A stretch of DNA of 64,000 nucleotides. It comes from Channallabes apus. Its lineage: Eukaryota; Chordata; Actinopteri; Siluriformes; Clariidae. The notes beneath the pieces were generated by a model that saw only the letters and a program-made list of their open reading frames with translations, searched no databases and had not been told where the DNA came from. Shown one piece after another: positions 1 to 11,738 of the stretch (position 1 is the stretch's first letter; the number at the start of each line of letters is the position of its first letter). The stretch is from positions 31,299,651 to 31,363,650 of the forward strand of contig CM060118.1 of NCBI GenBank assembly GCA_030522415.1, written 5' to 3'. Made by a program: the position numbers and the translations under genes.

Positions 1-117
1 CAAAGAAAAATGCATGACATGGAATGACTTCAACACCGTGATTAGAACATAGTTTGCTTTGTCTTTCTTAAATGATCCGCGCGAGTTGAGCGCGCTTGTA
101 CTGTAAGCGTGTATTAC
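1..117 (-). other. eml4: eml4 intron 3 (5' part)
   Basis: Non-coding sequence downstream of the GTAATA donor at 117. No repeat recognised. The intron continues past the left edge. Confidence 0.8.
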
Positions 118-250
118 CTTTTGGCTGCAGAGGACAGCGTCTCTTTCCTGGCGACGGACACCGTGGAGCTGTCTCTGTGAGATTTGCGGCCGCTGGAGCC
201 ACCGTTAGCGATGCAGGACATGGAGAAAGCCTCACGCAGCGGTGCCTGAC
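118..250 (-). CDS. eml4: eml4 exon 3 (partial gene)
   Basis: Internal coding exon of an EMAP-like 4 protein, read right to left. It follows a consensus acceptor (CTCATGCAG) and ends at an AG/GTAATA donor, giving 133 nt. It starts by completing the Gly codon left open by exon 2 and ends two bases into the next codon. The translation contains MSCIANG and ARKETLSSAAK, which I recognise as the Ser/Lys-rich linker after the EML4 coiled coil. This linker precedes the HELP and WD40 tandem propeller region, which must lie left of this window. EML proteins bind microtubules; the coiled coil trimerises and the basic linker helps microtubule binding. The paralogue call rests on match to EML4 rather than EML1-3 and on the phase agreement with exon 2. 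Confidence 0.9.
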
Positions 251-315
251 CTGCATGAGACATGAAGAGAAAGTTCATTTGTTTCATTAGAGTGTAGATA
301 TACACACTGTTCCTA

Positions 316-1785
316 CAAACCGGATTCCAAAAAAGTTGGGGCACTAAACAAATTGTGAATAAAAACTGAATGCAATGATGTGGAGATGGCAAATGTCAAT
401 ATTTTATTCAGAATAGAACATAGATGACAGATCAAAAGTTTAATCCGAGAAAATGTATCATTTTAAAGGAAAAATATGTTGATTCCAAATTTCACGGTGT
501 CAACAAATCCCAAAAAAGTTGGGACAAGTAGCAATAAGAGGCTGGAAAAAGTAAATTTGAGCATAAGGAAGAGCTGGAAGACCAATTAACAGTAATTAGG
601 TTAATTGGCAACATGATTGGGTATAAAAAGAGCTTGTCAGAGTGGCAGTGTCTCTCAGAAGCCAAGATGGGTAGAGGATCACCAATTCCCACAATGTTGC
701 GCAGAAAGATAGTGGAGCAATATCAGAAAGGTGTTACCCAGCGAAAAATTGCAAAGACTTTGCAGTTATCATCATCATCACCACTGTGCATAATATCATC
801 CGAAGATTCAGAGAATCTGGAACAATCTCTGTGCGTAAGGGTCAAGGGCGTAAAACCATACTGGATGCCCGTGATCTCCGGGTCCTTAAACGACACTGCA
901 CCACAAACAGGAATGCTACTGTAAAGGAAATCACAGAATGGGCTCAGGAATACTTCCAGAAACCATCGTCAGTGAACACAATCCACCGTGCCATCCGCCG
1001 TCGCCAGCTGAAACTCTACAGTGCAAAGAAGAAGCCATTTCTAAGCAAGATCCACAAGCACAGGCGTTTTCATTGGGCCAGGGATCATTTAAAATGGAGT
1101 GTGGCAAAATGGAAGACTGTTCTGTGGTCAGACGAGTCACGATTCGAAGTTCTTGTTGGAAATGTGGGACGCCATGTCATCCGGACCAAAGAGGACAAGG
1201 ACAACCCGAGTTGTTATCAGCGCTCAGTTCAGAAGCCTGCATCTCTGATGGTATGGGGTTGCATGAGTGCGTGTGGCATGGGCAGCTTGCATGTCTGGAA
1301 AGGCACCATCAATGCAGAAAAATATATTCAGCTTCTAGAACAACATCTAGTCATCTCTTTCAGGGAAGACCCTGCATTTTTCAACAAGATAATGCCAGAC
1401 CACATTCTGCATCAATCACAACATCATGGCTGCGTAGGAGAAGGATCCGGGTACTGAAATGGCCAGTCTGCAGTCCAGATCTTTCCCCTATAGAGAACAT
1501 TTGGCGCATCATAAAGAGGAAGGTGCGACAAAGAAGGCCCAAGACGATTGAACAGTTAGAGGCCTGTATTAGACAAGAATGGGAGAGCATTCCTATTTCT
1601 AAACTTGAGAAACTGGTCTCCTCGGTCCCCAGGCGTCTGTTGAGTGTTGTAAGAAGAAGGGGAGATGCCACACAGTGGTGAAAATGGCCTTGTCCCAACT
1701 TTTGGGGGATTTGTTGACACCATGACATTTTGATTCACCATATTTTTCCCTTAAAATGATACATTTTCTCAGTTTTAACATTATT
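316..1785 (+). mobile_element. Tc1-like element 1, decayed, 3' end lost
   Basis: Starts after a TA (314-315) with CAAACCGGATTCC. An inner inverted-repeat block at 453-531, containing GTTGGGACAAG, matches the reverse complement of 1690-1767, which begins CTTGTCCCAAC. The outer 5' repeat (316-345, GATTCCAAAAAAGTTGGG) has no partner after 1785, so the outer 3' end is deleted or unrecognisable. It encloses a broken transposase gene and lies antisense to eml4 in intron 2. Confidence 0.9.
667..1681 (+). pseudogene. Tc1-like transposase, frameshifted
   Basis: DD34E transposase of the IS630/Tc1/mariner superfamily, which cuts and pastes the element at TA sites. The N-terminus starts at 667 (MGRGSPIPTMLRRK) and contains the first helix-turn-helix. 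The frame shifts at about 770-785, in an expanded run of ATC repeats, and continues with the second DNA-binding helix and the first catalytic Asp in VLWSDESRF. A second shift occurs before about 1365. The last frame has the second Asp in FQQDNARPHSA, the Glu in SPDLSPIENIW, and ends at 1681. Two frameshifts and the missing outer 3' repeat make it inactive. Confidence 0.9.
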
Positions 1786-3587
1786 TCTACTGTTCTGGAG
1801 GCATATTTCCAACCGAAACGAACACTGGAGCATTTCCCGCCATTTTCTGAGCGTTTGATAAATTCTGGAAAAACTGAAGTTGTCAGTAAAGGATAAGGAA
1901 GAGGAGGAGGGTGGTGATGTAAGGGCGATTTGAAAGTAGGACTAAGGAGAGGGGAGGAAAGGTAGGGCGAATGTGCAGGATAAAAGACAGCTTAATAAGG
2001 ACAGGATACAGACAAGCTAATTGGATCACGGAGGAAGGGGTTAGGCCGGGCGAGCTGATCTGGAGAGCCACCACTCCTTAAAGGATAAACAAAAACACAA
2101 AAACGCAGTCACACCTGAGGCTTATATAGAAAAGCCAGGCAGAGCACATGCATTTACTCTTGCAGAATCAGATAACATTCAAATCAAATCATAACAACCC
2201 TAGGGAGGAAACGCATCCCAGCACATCCCTAAAAACAGGCCATGGACTTAACAATGTGTCTGTGTGTGTGCGTGGGTGAGAAATTCTTCCTGGAAAACAA
2301 GGCATTACTCTTTTTAGGTACAGTAGTGTTCGCTTCATTCACGCTTCTGATGAACAGATCGATATTATCCAGTTCAGATATAAAAATTTAAACGTTACAA
2401 AGAAATTTAAAAGCGATTTGTTGTGTTGTTTTGGCACAAACCACGACAGATCTACAATTAAAGCTGATTAACGGATGATTATTAAATAGCCTGAATCCGT
2501 CCCGGAGCAAATCTCCGAATCAGGCGATTGCATTGGTGAACCTGACAGCAATGCTAAGTGCCTTAATGAGCAAACCTAACCTTAGCATGTCATTCTTAGT
2601 GTAAGCTCTGACCCCGTTGCAGCAGTTTGCATCAGCCACGCTATTTAAAACTCCCGTTCAGTGACGCGCTCCTGTAAAGGTCTGATTTAATTGCGCTGCT
2701 CTGCTGGTCGGATTCTCACGTGCACCTTTTCTTGTCCTAACGGACATGTTTGCGATTATTGTACGACTCTGCCTTGTAATCTTTGCAGCTTGCATTTGAT
2801 TAATCACGTCTCCCGGAGTGGATGCGTCTTGGTGTTTGGGTTTGCCAGTGGTGAAAAAGGGGTGATCTGGTGCTCGTTACAAAAATATACGCAACATGTG
2901 GCTCCTCTCACCAGACTGCAGCGTGCGCATGCGTGTGTCTGTATATACGTGTGGGCCTGTAGAGTCTCAGAAGATGCCACGTGATCCAACACAATGGAGG
3001 AAATCTCTGCTTTTTATCCGCCAGACGCCATCAAACCGTCAAATCCTAACAAGATCAGACATTATTAGGTACGGGGAAAAATAAATAAAAAAAAACACTC
3101 GCTGTCTGAGACATTATCATATTGAAAAATCACCCAGGTGTAACCATTAGCATCCTACCAGACAGGAAAGATAAACAAACTCTAACAATGAGGACTAATC
3201 ACAGCCGGAGATTCCTCGTCGCAGACTGAAAACAGAGTCAAACACCATTTTACAGCCTTGAAAAGGTGATCGCGTTTCAATTTATCAGCATTCAATGACA
3301 AAAACAACAACAATTACCTCTTTACACTTTATTATTGGTAATTACGTTATAATATGATTAAGACAATTTTAAGAGCACACGTTTCACCTTCAGTGGAACG
3401 ATGGAAGAAAATAAGATAAATAATGCATGTGACGGGTTGTAACGAGCCATGACATCTGCTACCAAAGCTGAGCTTGGTCATGTTTAGAAAGTTGTAGTAG
3501 CTGAACTATCACATCACTTTTAAGTATTCTTCCATTCAGACAAAATACTGTGTGTCTGCATCCAGTCTGCAGTATAATTTTCTACAC
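1786..3587. other. Intron 2 stretch without recognised features
   Basis: About 1.8 kb of unique-looking AT-rich DNA. A purine-rich patch lies at 1890-2050 and a TG-rich patch near 2260. No conserved exon, RNA gene or recognised transposon end was found. Confidence 0.5.
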
Positions 3588-3589
3588 TA

Positions 3590-5145
3590 CTGTGGCTTGC
3601 AAAAGTTATTCGGCCCCCTTGAACTTTTCCACATTTTGTCACATTAACGCCACAAACATTAATGAATTTTATTGGGATTCCACGTGAAAGACCAATACAA
3701 AGTGGTGTACACGTGAGAAGTGGAACGAAAATCATACATGATTCCAAACATTTTTTACAAATAAATAACTGCAAAGTGGGGAGTGCAGTCAGTTGCCCAT
3801 AGACATTGCCTGATGAGTGCTAATGACTAAATAGAGTGCACCTGTGTGTAATCTAACGTCAGTACAAATACAGCTGCTCTGTGACGGCCTCAGAGGTTGT
3901 CTAAGAGAATATTGGGAGCAACAACACCATGAAGTCCAAAGAACACACCAAACAGGTCAGGGATAAAGTTATTGAGAAATTTAAAGCAGGCTTAGGCTAC
4001 AAAAAGATTTCCAAAGCCTTGAACATCCCACGGAGCCACTGTTCAAGCGATCAGTCAGAAATGGAAGGAGTATGGCACAACTGTAAACCTACCAAGACAA
4101 GGCCGTCCACCTAAACTCACAGGCCGAACAAGGAGAGCGCTGATCAGAAATGCAGCCAAGAGACCCATGGTGACTCTGGACGAGCTGCAGAGATCTACAG
4201 CTCAGGTGGGGGAATCTGTCCATAGGACAACTATTAGTCGTGCACTGCACAAAGTTGGCCTTTATGGAAGAGTGGCAAGAAGAAAGCCATTGTTAACAAA
4301 AAAAACATAAGAAACGGGACGTTTGCACAGCAAACATGTGGAAGAAGGTGCTCTGGTCAGATGAGACCAAAATGGAACTTATGGGGCCAAAATGCAAAAC
4401 GCTATGTGTGGCGGAAAACTAACACTGCACATCACTCTGAACACACCACCCCCACTGTCAAATATGGTGGTGGCAGCATCATGCTCTGGGGGTGCTTCTC
4501 TTCAGCAGGGACAGGGAAGCTGGTCAGAGTTGATGGGAAGATGGATGGAGCCAAATACAGGGCAATCTTGGAAGAAAACCTCTTGGAGTCTGCAAAAGAC
4601 TTGAGACTGGGGCGGAGGTTCACCTTCCAGCAGGACAACGACCCTAAACATAAAGCCAGGGCAACAATGGAATGGTTTAAAACAAAACACATCCATATGT
4701 TAGAATGGCCCAGTCAAAGTCCAGATCTAAATCCAATCGAGAATCTGTGGCAAGATCTGAAAACTGCTGTTCACAAACTGCTGTCCATCTAATCTGACTG
4801 AGCTGGAGCTGTTTTGCAAAGAAGAATGGGCGAGGATTTCAGTCTCTAGATGTGCAAAGCTGGTAGAGACACACCCTAAAAGACTGGCAGCTGTAACTGC
4901 AGCAAAAGGTGGTTCTACAAAGTATTGACTCAGGGGGCTGAATAATTACACACACCCCACTTTGCAGTTATTTATTTGTAAAAAATGTTTGGAATCATGT
5001 ATGATTTTCATTCCACTTCTCACGCGTACACCACTTTGTATTGGTCTTTCACGTGGAATTCCAATAAAATTGATTCATGTTTATGGCTGTAATGTGACAA
5101 AATGTGGAAAAGTTCAAGAGGGCCGAATACTTTTGCAAGCCACTG
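3590..5145 (+). mobile_element. Tc1-like element 2, complete ends, decayed gene
   Basis: 1,556 bp flanked by TA on both sides (3588-3589 and 5146-5147). The 5' repeat (CTGTGGCTTGCAAAAG) pairs with the 3' end (CTTTTGCAAGCCACTG). The arms run about 190 bp and share blocks such as TTGGAATCATGTATGATTTT with its complement. The length is normal for a Tc1 element, but the internal gene is dead. It lies in eml4 intron 2, antisense. Confidence 0.93.
3929..4928 (+). pseudogene. Tc1-like transposase, multiple lesions
   Basis: Begins MKSKEHTKQVRDKVIEKF with the paired-type N-terminal helix-turn-helix. The frame shifts at about 4035. The central region has a stop at about 4306 and a deletion between the DNA-binding and catalytic halves. 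The first catalytic motif WSDETKMEL (about 4350) lies in a different frame from the following block, which carries [24 protein letters not shown] and [11 protein letters not shown]. One extra base near 4780 causes early termination; the ancestral end, TKY and stop, is still visible at 4928. At least four inactivating changes are present. Confidence 0.92.
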
Positions 5146-5424
5146 TATATTTTTAGCAAAAAATTTTACTCCTATCCAAAACATTGCAATCATATTAAGT
5201 TACATCAACACTGTCTGGTGAACTGAACAACTTTACACTACTGGTGACAGGATCATGGCCACCCAAGGCTCAGCCCTGCCCACCTGTGGGGACCAAAGTC
5301 CAGCCTGTCTGTTCTGACAGAAAAGTCAATGCAACAAAACAAAAAAATCCCCCAAAGAACTACTGCTCCACAACCTGCCACGCATAGGGACCAGCAGAAA
5401 AACGACCCAAGGCCCCAACGTGGT

Positions 5425-5628
5425 CTCCAAACTCCCCAGGTCCCAATCAGATGAACCAACCAGAGAATGGATATACTGCCAAAGACCTGGTGCCAAACAC
5501 CACAAAACACCCCCAGAGCACCTGCAGAGCCGTACCTCGAGGGACCAGATCCGGATCCAGTGGCACGAGGGGAACCCAAACCAATGTGACTTCAATGTTA
5601 ATAGTATTAATGTTAAGGCTGATTGGTG
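5425..5628 (+). mobile_element. Tc1-like 3' end fragment
   Basis: Ends in GGCTGATTGGTGT before TA at 5629-5630, the outer end of a common fish Tc1-like family. Upstream blocks (CCTGGTGCCAAACACCAC, GGCACGAGGGGAACC) match the last coding part of that transposase as I know it. Stops and deletions are present, and the region left of about 5425 cannot be aligned by eye. A minus-strand relic of the same family lies at 53135-53703. Confidence 0.6.
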
Positions 5629-5632
5629 TACA

Positions 5633-7608
5633 TGTTCTACGTTTATGTTTCTTACGCTTGAGCACGTTATTGATCATAGGCATTATACGGTATATCATTA
5701 GGTGTGATCCTGAACATCCGGACAGTTAATGTTTAATGCACCTTTTCCTCTATTCTTTCCTCCATATGCCTTGTTTTTCCAAATAAAATAGAACTAGCAA
5801 TTTTGTCGACGATTTCGACAATTCGAGTTCGACAAAGTTTGTAAAATAGTCATCCAGAAATTTTTGGCTAATTTGGCAATGATACGGACATTGGGACGAT
5901 GCTGATTTTAAGTTATTTTAAAACGTTAAGTTAAAGTGGGAACAGTGTTGACTACATGACAATGAAATAACGAATGACCCAATGACACAATGTTACAAAA
6001 ACGACTCCAAAACCAAATTAATACCAAATCCTCAGGCTAAGTGGGGGTGCTGGGGCGGGAGTGCTGCACGCTAGGGAATATGCTATTTTTATGCGCATAC
6101 ATAACAACATGCACCACAAACACCACATCACAGTACAGTAATTTGGGAGCTGAGATGCAATATTTCACTCGAATATGTGCAACATGAGACAGAATTCTGA
6201 AGCAACTTAAGAGACCATGAATGTAGTCAGTTGTGGTTCAAATGGATGTTAATCTGCATAACTGCTCCACATACGGGACACATTTTGTTGTTGTATTGTT
6301 ATATTCGTAATTCGTATGTTTTTGTTTGTCCAATGTTATCTCAAAGTCATTTTATCAAAGTCATTCCAACTTTCAAAAACAATGCTGTCCCAAGGCTGTC
6401 AGCAGTATCGCATTGTCTTTACAATCAGATTACAAGGTCGTTCAATGTCAGGATTCCTGCTACGATGTGAGTAAAATGTTATACTTCTTAGTCTATGAGC
6501 AGCTTACAGTATGAGTAGCAGATTATTAAGTGAATTAATTAAGAAATTCAATTCAGGACCATATGAACTGTTTGCACGAACAATACAGAAGTAACGAACA
6601 CTAAAGTTGGGTATCATTAAAAAATGTAAAAAAAAAAATTTTAAAGGACAAATCTTAGTCCTTTTTTCAATTCCTCCTGTTACTTAAGGTTGGAATTTGG
6701 AAATGCCCAAATAGTAGCGTGATCACCGCATGCTTAGCAGAGAGCCTGTGGCAAATTTATGTGTCTGATTAGAGCCGATCCTTGATTAAGGCTTTACAGA
6801 GCTATAAACTCTGGAAGATCAAAAGCCATGCAGCTTGGAAATAGGCACGATTACACAATTCCAGGGTCCCTGTGCACATACATGCTATAGTTAGAAGAGC
6901 TGTAAGAGATGCACACACACACACACACACACACTGTATGCTCCTAGATAGTTGCTAATGGTGGCAGAGCACGGTGGGAACAGGAAAGGAGGAGCTGGAG
7001 CGCGGATATGGGCCAAGATTGTGCCAGAAGTGTTTTTTGGCACAAATGCATTTCCGTGTGTTCAAATGCCGCTTTGTTTTTCAGCATACAACAATGTTCT
7101 GGGTGCTTTTTTTTTGGGGGGGGGATGGAGTCACAGTTACTGTTACAAGTTTTGTTTATTTATTTCTTATATTTAATTTTATGAAGGAAAGTCAGGTTGT
7201 GCAGTTGCTTTATTTATTCTTCTAGAAAGCCCATTTTGATTAATTGATGGATTGCTTGAATGAATGACTGAGTAAGCAATTAAATAAAGCATGTATACAC
7301 ACAACTAAATCTACTGTAGATATTACCTGTACAAAAGAAAGGCAGAATTTTTAAGCAGCAGTTGATACACTTCTAATCGAACCTCAACACTGTGCCAAGT
7401 AAAAACAATCCTGTTATTCATTCTACCCGAGAAGAGTCCTATCAAAAAGTGATGGAATCTTTAACTGTCGGTTATGTGACATCTAAAGGCAATTCACCTG
7501 GATATGATATATTGAAAATTTAAATTCAAGGCAACTGTACCGCAAAAAAGTAATAATACTGCCATATTGCTACTCTAGCACAAATGCACAAACACGACGC
7601 TTTCTTAC
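5633..7608. other. Intron 2 remainder
   Basis: About 2 kb of AT-rich intronic DNA just downstream of exon 2. It contains a (CA)n tract at 6911-6935 and a poly-T/poly-G run near 7108-7125. No other feature supported. Confidence 0.5.
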
Positions 7609-7785
7609 CTTTGGTGTTCTGCTGCTTCTTGGCGGCCATGTCCTCGGACTGCGCTACGCGTCGGAGAACGTCGGCCAAAGCGGCCTTCATCACGGTGAGC
7701 TCATCTTCCTGCTGCTGCACACGCAGCTCCAGAGACGACAGCCGGTCCTGCATATCCGATACGCTTGCCGCCGAAATACTGTCGT
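7609..7785 (-). CDS. eml4: eml4 exon 2, N-terminal coiled coil (partial gene)
   Basis: 177-nt coding exon between a pyrimidine-tract/CAG acceptor and a donor reading AAG/GTAAGA. The translation starts DDSISAAS and contains QDRLSSLELRVQQQEDEL followed by MKAALADVLRRV, the heptad-patterned trimerisation coiled coil of EML4. The exon begins two bases into a codon and ends one base into a codon, and exon 3 supplies exactly the two missing bases (GT). The last residues, KKQQNTKG, start the linker. Divergence from mammalian EML4 is mostly conservative. An ATG in the exon (Met before QDRL) is not the likely start because the conserved DDSISAAS precedes it in frame. No lesion is seen, so the gene appears functional here. 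Confidence 0.93.
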
Positions 7786-7815
7786 CTGAGAGACAGAGAG
7801 AGAGAGAGAGAGAGA
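7786..7815 (-). promoter_or_regulatory. Microsatellite polypyrimidine tract of the exon 2 acceptor
   Basis: On the sense (minus) strand the 30 bases before exon 2 are an almost pure (CT)n repeat interrupted by one GT and ending CTCTCAG. The repeat directly forms the pyrimidine tract of the 3' splice site, so repeat length sets tract length. Confidence 0.85.
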
Positions 7816-8017
7816 TTTATTGGGCCAGCAACAATAAAGAGAATGCAAAAATACACATATATGCTGCATGCGGTGGGACTCGGATGTGACTTTGTAGTAT
7901 TTATATAGTAGTAATCCAATATGTTCAAAAGATCATCAGTCCTTCCTGTCCATCCCAAACAGATAATCATTTTGATCGCTACACAGTTAACGCAGCATCA
8001 CAGCAGCTATGCGTTTA

Positions 8018-8165
8018 GCACGGTCACCTCGTACCTCCAGGGTAGGGTACAAGGATTTCGCATGCTCTCTCTGTGCTCGGTGGGTTTCCTCCTCAGTCAT
8101 CCCCAAGACATGCAGTGCACACCGATTGGTGTGACGAAATCGCCTGTGGTGTGTGTGGTTTTAAG
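8018..8165 (+). repeat. Degenerate copy of SINE family 1
   Basis: Shares word order with the intact SINE at 40930-41235: a CACGGTCACCTC..CACCTCCAGGG-like head, then CGGTGGGTTTCCTCC and an ACATGCAG block. The tRNA head is too worn for boxes A and B. Old insertion in intron 1. Confidence 0.45.
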
Positions 8166-8245
8166 AGTTTGGGGTCATCAGCGACACATCATCCTGTTAG
8201 TCAGTGCGACCAACCGCTGAATGTGTTGACGATTAACCCCGATGA

Positions 8246-8396
8246 CGGGTGGCTCAAACAGTTAAGGTCACTGATCAGAAGGTCTGGGTTCTTGCCAAGG
8301 CACCACCAGGCTTCCTCTCCCTTAAACTTATCCGCTTGAGCGGCGCTGTATCCTGGCTGACCCTGCTCTCTGACCGAAGCTTCCTACAGTAACTGA
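8246..8396 (+). repeat. tRNA-derived SINE, family 3
   Basis: The head GGGTGGCTCAAACAGTTAAGG resembles a tRNA D-arm/box A, and GGTCTGGGTTCTTGCC sits where box B belongs. The body (GGCGCTGTATCCTGGCTGACC) matches a tRNA-headed SINE common in fish. Diverged, no clear target duplication. Confidence 0.5.
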
Positions 8397-9273
8397 CAAA
8401 AAAGCGTTATGCTGTAATAATAATTGAATCTTAATCAAGATAACTGTCTGTCCTCTTTTCCGTGTCCAAGAAATAAAGATTTGCAGACGCACATGAAGGC
8501 CAAGGTTGCTTATGATACAAGATCTGATGTGTGATATTTCTTAGGCTCATGAAAACATTGTTAGTGATTATAACCTGTGAAAGCCAATCTGCCTGACATT
8601 GAACACTAGGGCCTCACACACACACCGTGCACATACTGTACTGTATGTTATAGCCTCATGTGAGCACGTAACGAGTACTGGCGTTGGGTTTGGTGCTGGC
8701 TGGCTGGTGTGTGTGTGTGTGTGTGGTGTGTGTGTGTGTGTGAGCACTTTGTCGTTTCTCAGCACTGCAGTAGGCAGTGTGTAAAGTAGCTGTGGTTGGA
8801 GCTCAGACTCCTGCAGCAGCACACACTCACTTGGCAGAGCTGCTGCTAATGAAGAGGCCTTGCATTCTCAACTGCGGTTAGCTAGTTAGTGGCCCCTCAC
8901 TGAGCTCTGCCTGTCTTTGATGATTGCATGTGCGTGTGTGCGCGTAGACAACGTACAGTATACTCGTATATACGAATACATGACCTTACATGGTAAACAG
9001 TTATGATAAAAAACAAGCGTATATACGGTATACGTGATACCAACAAATTAAATTCAATTTTATTCGTATAACGCTTTGAAGCATGAACGCAACTCGTACA
9101 CGCGCGCACACATCTTTTGACCTGACGAAGCACAGGCCGATCCACACATTCCACACACAGAGCTGCAGAAATGCACACAGCTAGTCTTAAGGTCACAGAG
9201 TGGTTATTGTAGCTGCCTGCGTGGGAGTTAGGGGAAGAGAAAGGGCTGAGGAATGCCCTGGCCCATGCGCGCG

Positions 9274-9327
<54 letters not shown>

Positions 9328-10168
9328 AAAAATCATGTCCGGGAATGAATACTCAGGTCGACATGGCTAGTCAACACAGAGCCCACAAGATTAAACAAAC
9401 ACACACACACACGCACACACAATTCAAAGGAGAGGGAAAAAAAGCTCTCTGTAGCTCTAAGACGCACAAATTAGCACGCTCGCGAGCCAAGTGTAACTGC
9501 CGCATAGCTCGGTCCGAGCCAGCAGAGAAATCAATCAGCCCAATCTGGCAACCGCAGGCAGAGCGAGGACCAAAGGAAGGGAACCGGCTTCCTTAAAGCC
9601 TTCCAGACATTTCTCCGCTTTGCCAAACGCTCCATGAGAAGGAGATAATCACAGATTATTTCTTTAACCTTAACATGCTTTACCTTCTTCGAATAAACCC
9701 CCAAAAAACGAATCACAGGAAATGACGGCAAAAAAGAAAAACCCTTCACTTAAAAACTGGCAGCAAATATCTTTTGTGTATAACTATTGCAGCTGAGATA
9801 AGCATATCAGCATCACGACCTAGAGGAAATGACTAGCGTCAAAAAAAAAAAAAAAAAAAAAGAGACTGATGAAAGATTAAGAAGTTCAAACTCAAAGATA
9901 AAACTGAGCGGTATGCAAAAATGTGTGATATCGCACTTTAGGAAGTAACAGCCTGACACAGGGCGAACACTCGCCTGTAAACGCTGGAGGACTAACACAC
10001 CTGATCTGAACATATTTTCCCAACCAAACGCACAGACACTTTACACACATGAAACATTTGATGCTTCCAAAGTCAATAATTAAAAAACGAGGTGCTGAAG
10101 TTAAAATAACAGCCTGTCTGAAGTGTTCTATTCCTCTTAAACCACACAGCAATTTAATATTTACTATA

Positions 10169-10274
10169 TTTATAAAAAGGTGGCTTATTATAGTCACTTT
10201 GAGACATTGTGCTGGGTCTCGGGTTTGTGTACAAAAATAAATAAATAAATAATCCCATTAGCTCGGCTTTAAAG
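10169..10274 (+). repeat. Direct repeat, copy 1
   Basis: Shares GTGGCTTATTATAGTCACTT, CATTGTGCTGGGTCTCGG and TTAGCTCGGCTTTAAA, in the same order, with 11569-11689, 1.4 kb downstream. Either a local duplication or two copies of an unnamed dispersed repeat. Confidence 0.6.
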
Positions 10275-11568
10275 GGGCCATCCAGTCCCAATTCTTCATA
10301 GGTTTATATGATTCTTTAGGTTCCTAATGAAAAGTTTGTAATATACTTTCATTAAAAATTATCAATGGTTGCGTAAAAAAACACTACTTTTACCTGGTAA
10401 AAAGTAGCTCTGTTCTCAGCAACCTATTTCAGTACATGCTCCTTTAAATGCTAATGACCTCTGCTGAACCCGCCCCCCAGTTCTGTGGGGCGTGTCTTCA
10501 CAATACAAGTGGGGTATAGCTTTGACAACAGTTAAAAATATAAAAAACAGTTTAAAATAATTTTACATGATCTTAGGATTATTTTATATATAAAGGAGTT
10601 ATTTCTACTCTCTTGCTCTCTTCCTCATAGATCTGATATTAACGTGTTAAATCTTCCCTGCTGCTATCTTCCTGTCTCCTCTTGCATCTGTTCTTAAAGT
10701 ATATATATAAAATGTTTATATTAAAAGTGGCAATGGTTGTGCAAATATGCATGAAAAGTGACTTATGAAATGTCATGTGCAATGGTCCAGATATATAAAT
10801 ATGTAGTGCAAGAAGCATGTGCACAAAACTTAACTTCTCAGACCGGGAATCGCTGAATTAGCTGGAGCATTAACACACACTCGGAGACTTTTTCTTTAGA
10901 CTATTTTTTTCATTGTCAGACATTCCATTAAAACAAGCCGGCTCCTGTTATCACGTACATTACTGCAGATCGAGCGTACCATACATATACCGTAGTCCTT
11001 CTCTCAGTCATCAAGTTATTAATTATCATATCTCTTAAATCTTAAAGTTCTGCCCCGTGTCAGAAGATTTTATGGTACAGCTGTACAATACCTCTGGCTA
11101 TTACAAAGTGCTGACAAATGTAAGACCGATTGCAGAAAATCTCACCATAATAATAATATTATTCAAGCCCTGAATGCATTAATGCAAGCCTGTGCTCAAA
11201 AGCACCATTTGAATTACTGCTACAGTATAATGCAGTACGATGCAGTATTCTATAATAATGTTAGAGAAAATCACACATCTTCTGACCATTGATTTTGATA
11301 GTTACACTTCCTAAAAGGATTTCCAAATCAATAGCGGATATCACCTTATGCTGAAAGCTTTGATATCATTAGTGTATAAAATGGTATCAATCGGAACACT
11401 CCTCCCAATAGTGCTTCAAAGACTTCAAAGTGATTTTATTACTTTGTTCACTTTTGCAAAAGAATAAGGTTTTTAGCAAGTTGGTTCTTTCATAAAATAA
11501 AAGAAAAAACTGAATAAATTAAGGGATTAAAGCTGGCCAGTGAATTGTAGTAATTATTGAATTCTTTA

Positions 11569-11689
11569 TTTATTAAAAGTGGCTTATTATAGTCACTTTC
11601 AGGCATTGTGCTGGGTCTCGGATTTGTGTGTACAAAATATCCCTGTGATTTCATCTTTCTACATGTTTTCATTAGCTTGGCTTTAAACA
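11569..11689 (+). repeat. Direct repeat, copy 2
   Basis: Partner of 10169-10274, with slightly different spacing in the middle (a TAAA expansion in copy 1). Confidence 0.6.
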
Positions 11690-11738
11690 AGACAGTTAGA
11701 CATTTTTCCCCCTACTGTGACCTCATATAAGAAGATAC

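Larger units (their letters stand above)
251..7608 (-). other. eml4: eml4 intron 2
   Basis: About 7.4 kb between exons 2 and 3. It begins GTAAGA at 7608 and ends TGCAG at 251. It holds two decayed Tc1-like elements (316-1785 and 3590-5145) and a Tc1-like 3' end (5425-5628), all lying antisense to the gene, plus a (CA)n tract at 6911-6935. Confidence 0.85.
8397..11738. other. Intron 1 stretch with microsatellites and an old repeat
   Basis: AT-rich DNA with (GT)n near 8705-8744, a (CA)n/(TA)n tract at 9278-9328 and poly-A at 9841-9860. At 10265-10510 a block starting TTTAAAGGGGCCATCC and containing AACCCGCCCCCCAGTTC looks like a dispersed fish repeat, but I cannot name the family. No exon found. 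Confidence 0.45.

Noticed and set aside
938..1681. 247-codon frame as an intact transposase
   Set aside because: Only its last third is in the transposase frame; the first part is an out-of-phase shadow. The gene has two frameshifts.
7701..7970. Longer frame overlapping eml4 exon 2 in another phase
   Set aside because: Out of phase with the conserved coiled-coil peptide; it reads across the splice acceptor.
8897..9316. 139-codon minus-strand frame near 9.0 kb
   Set aside because: Starts in a (CA)n tract, has no homology I can see and lies in intron 1.
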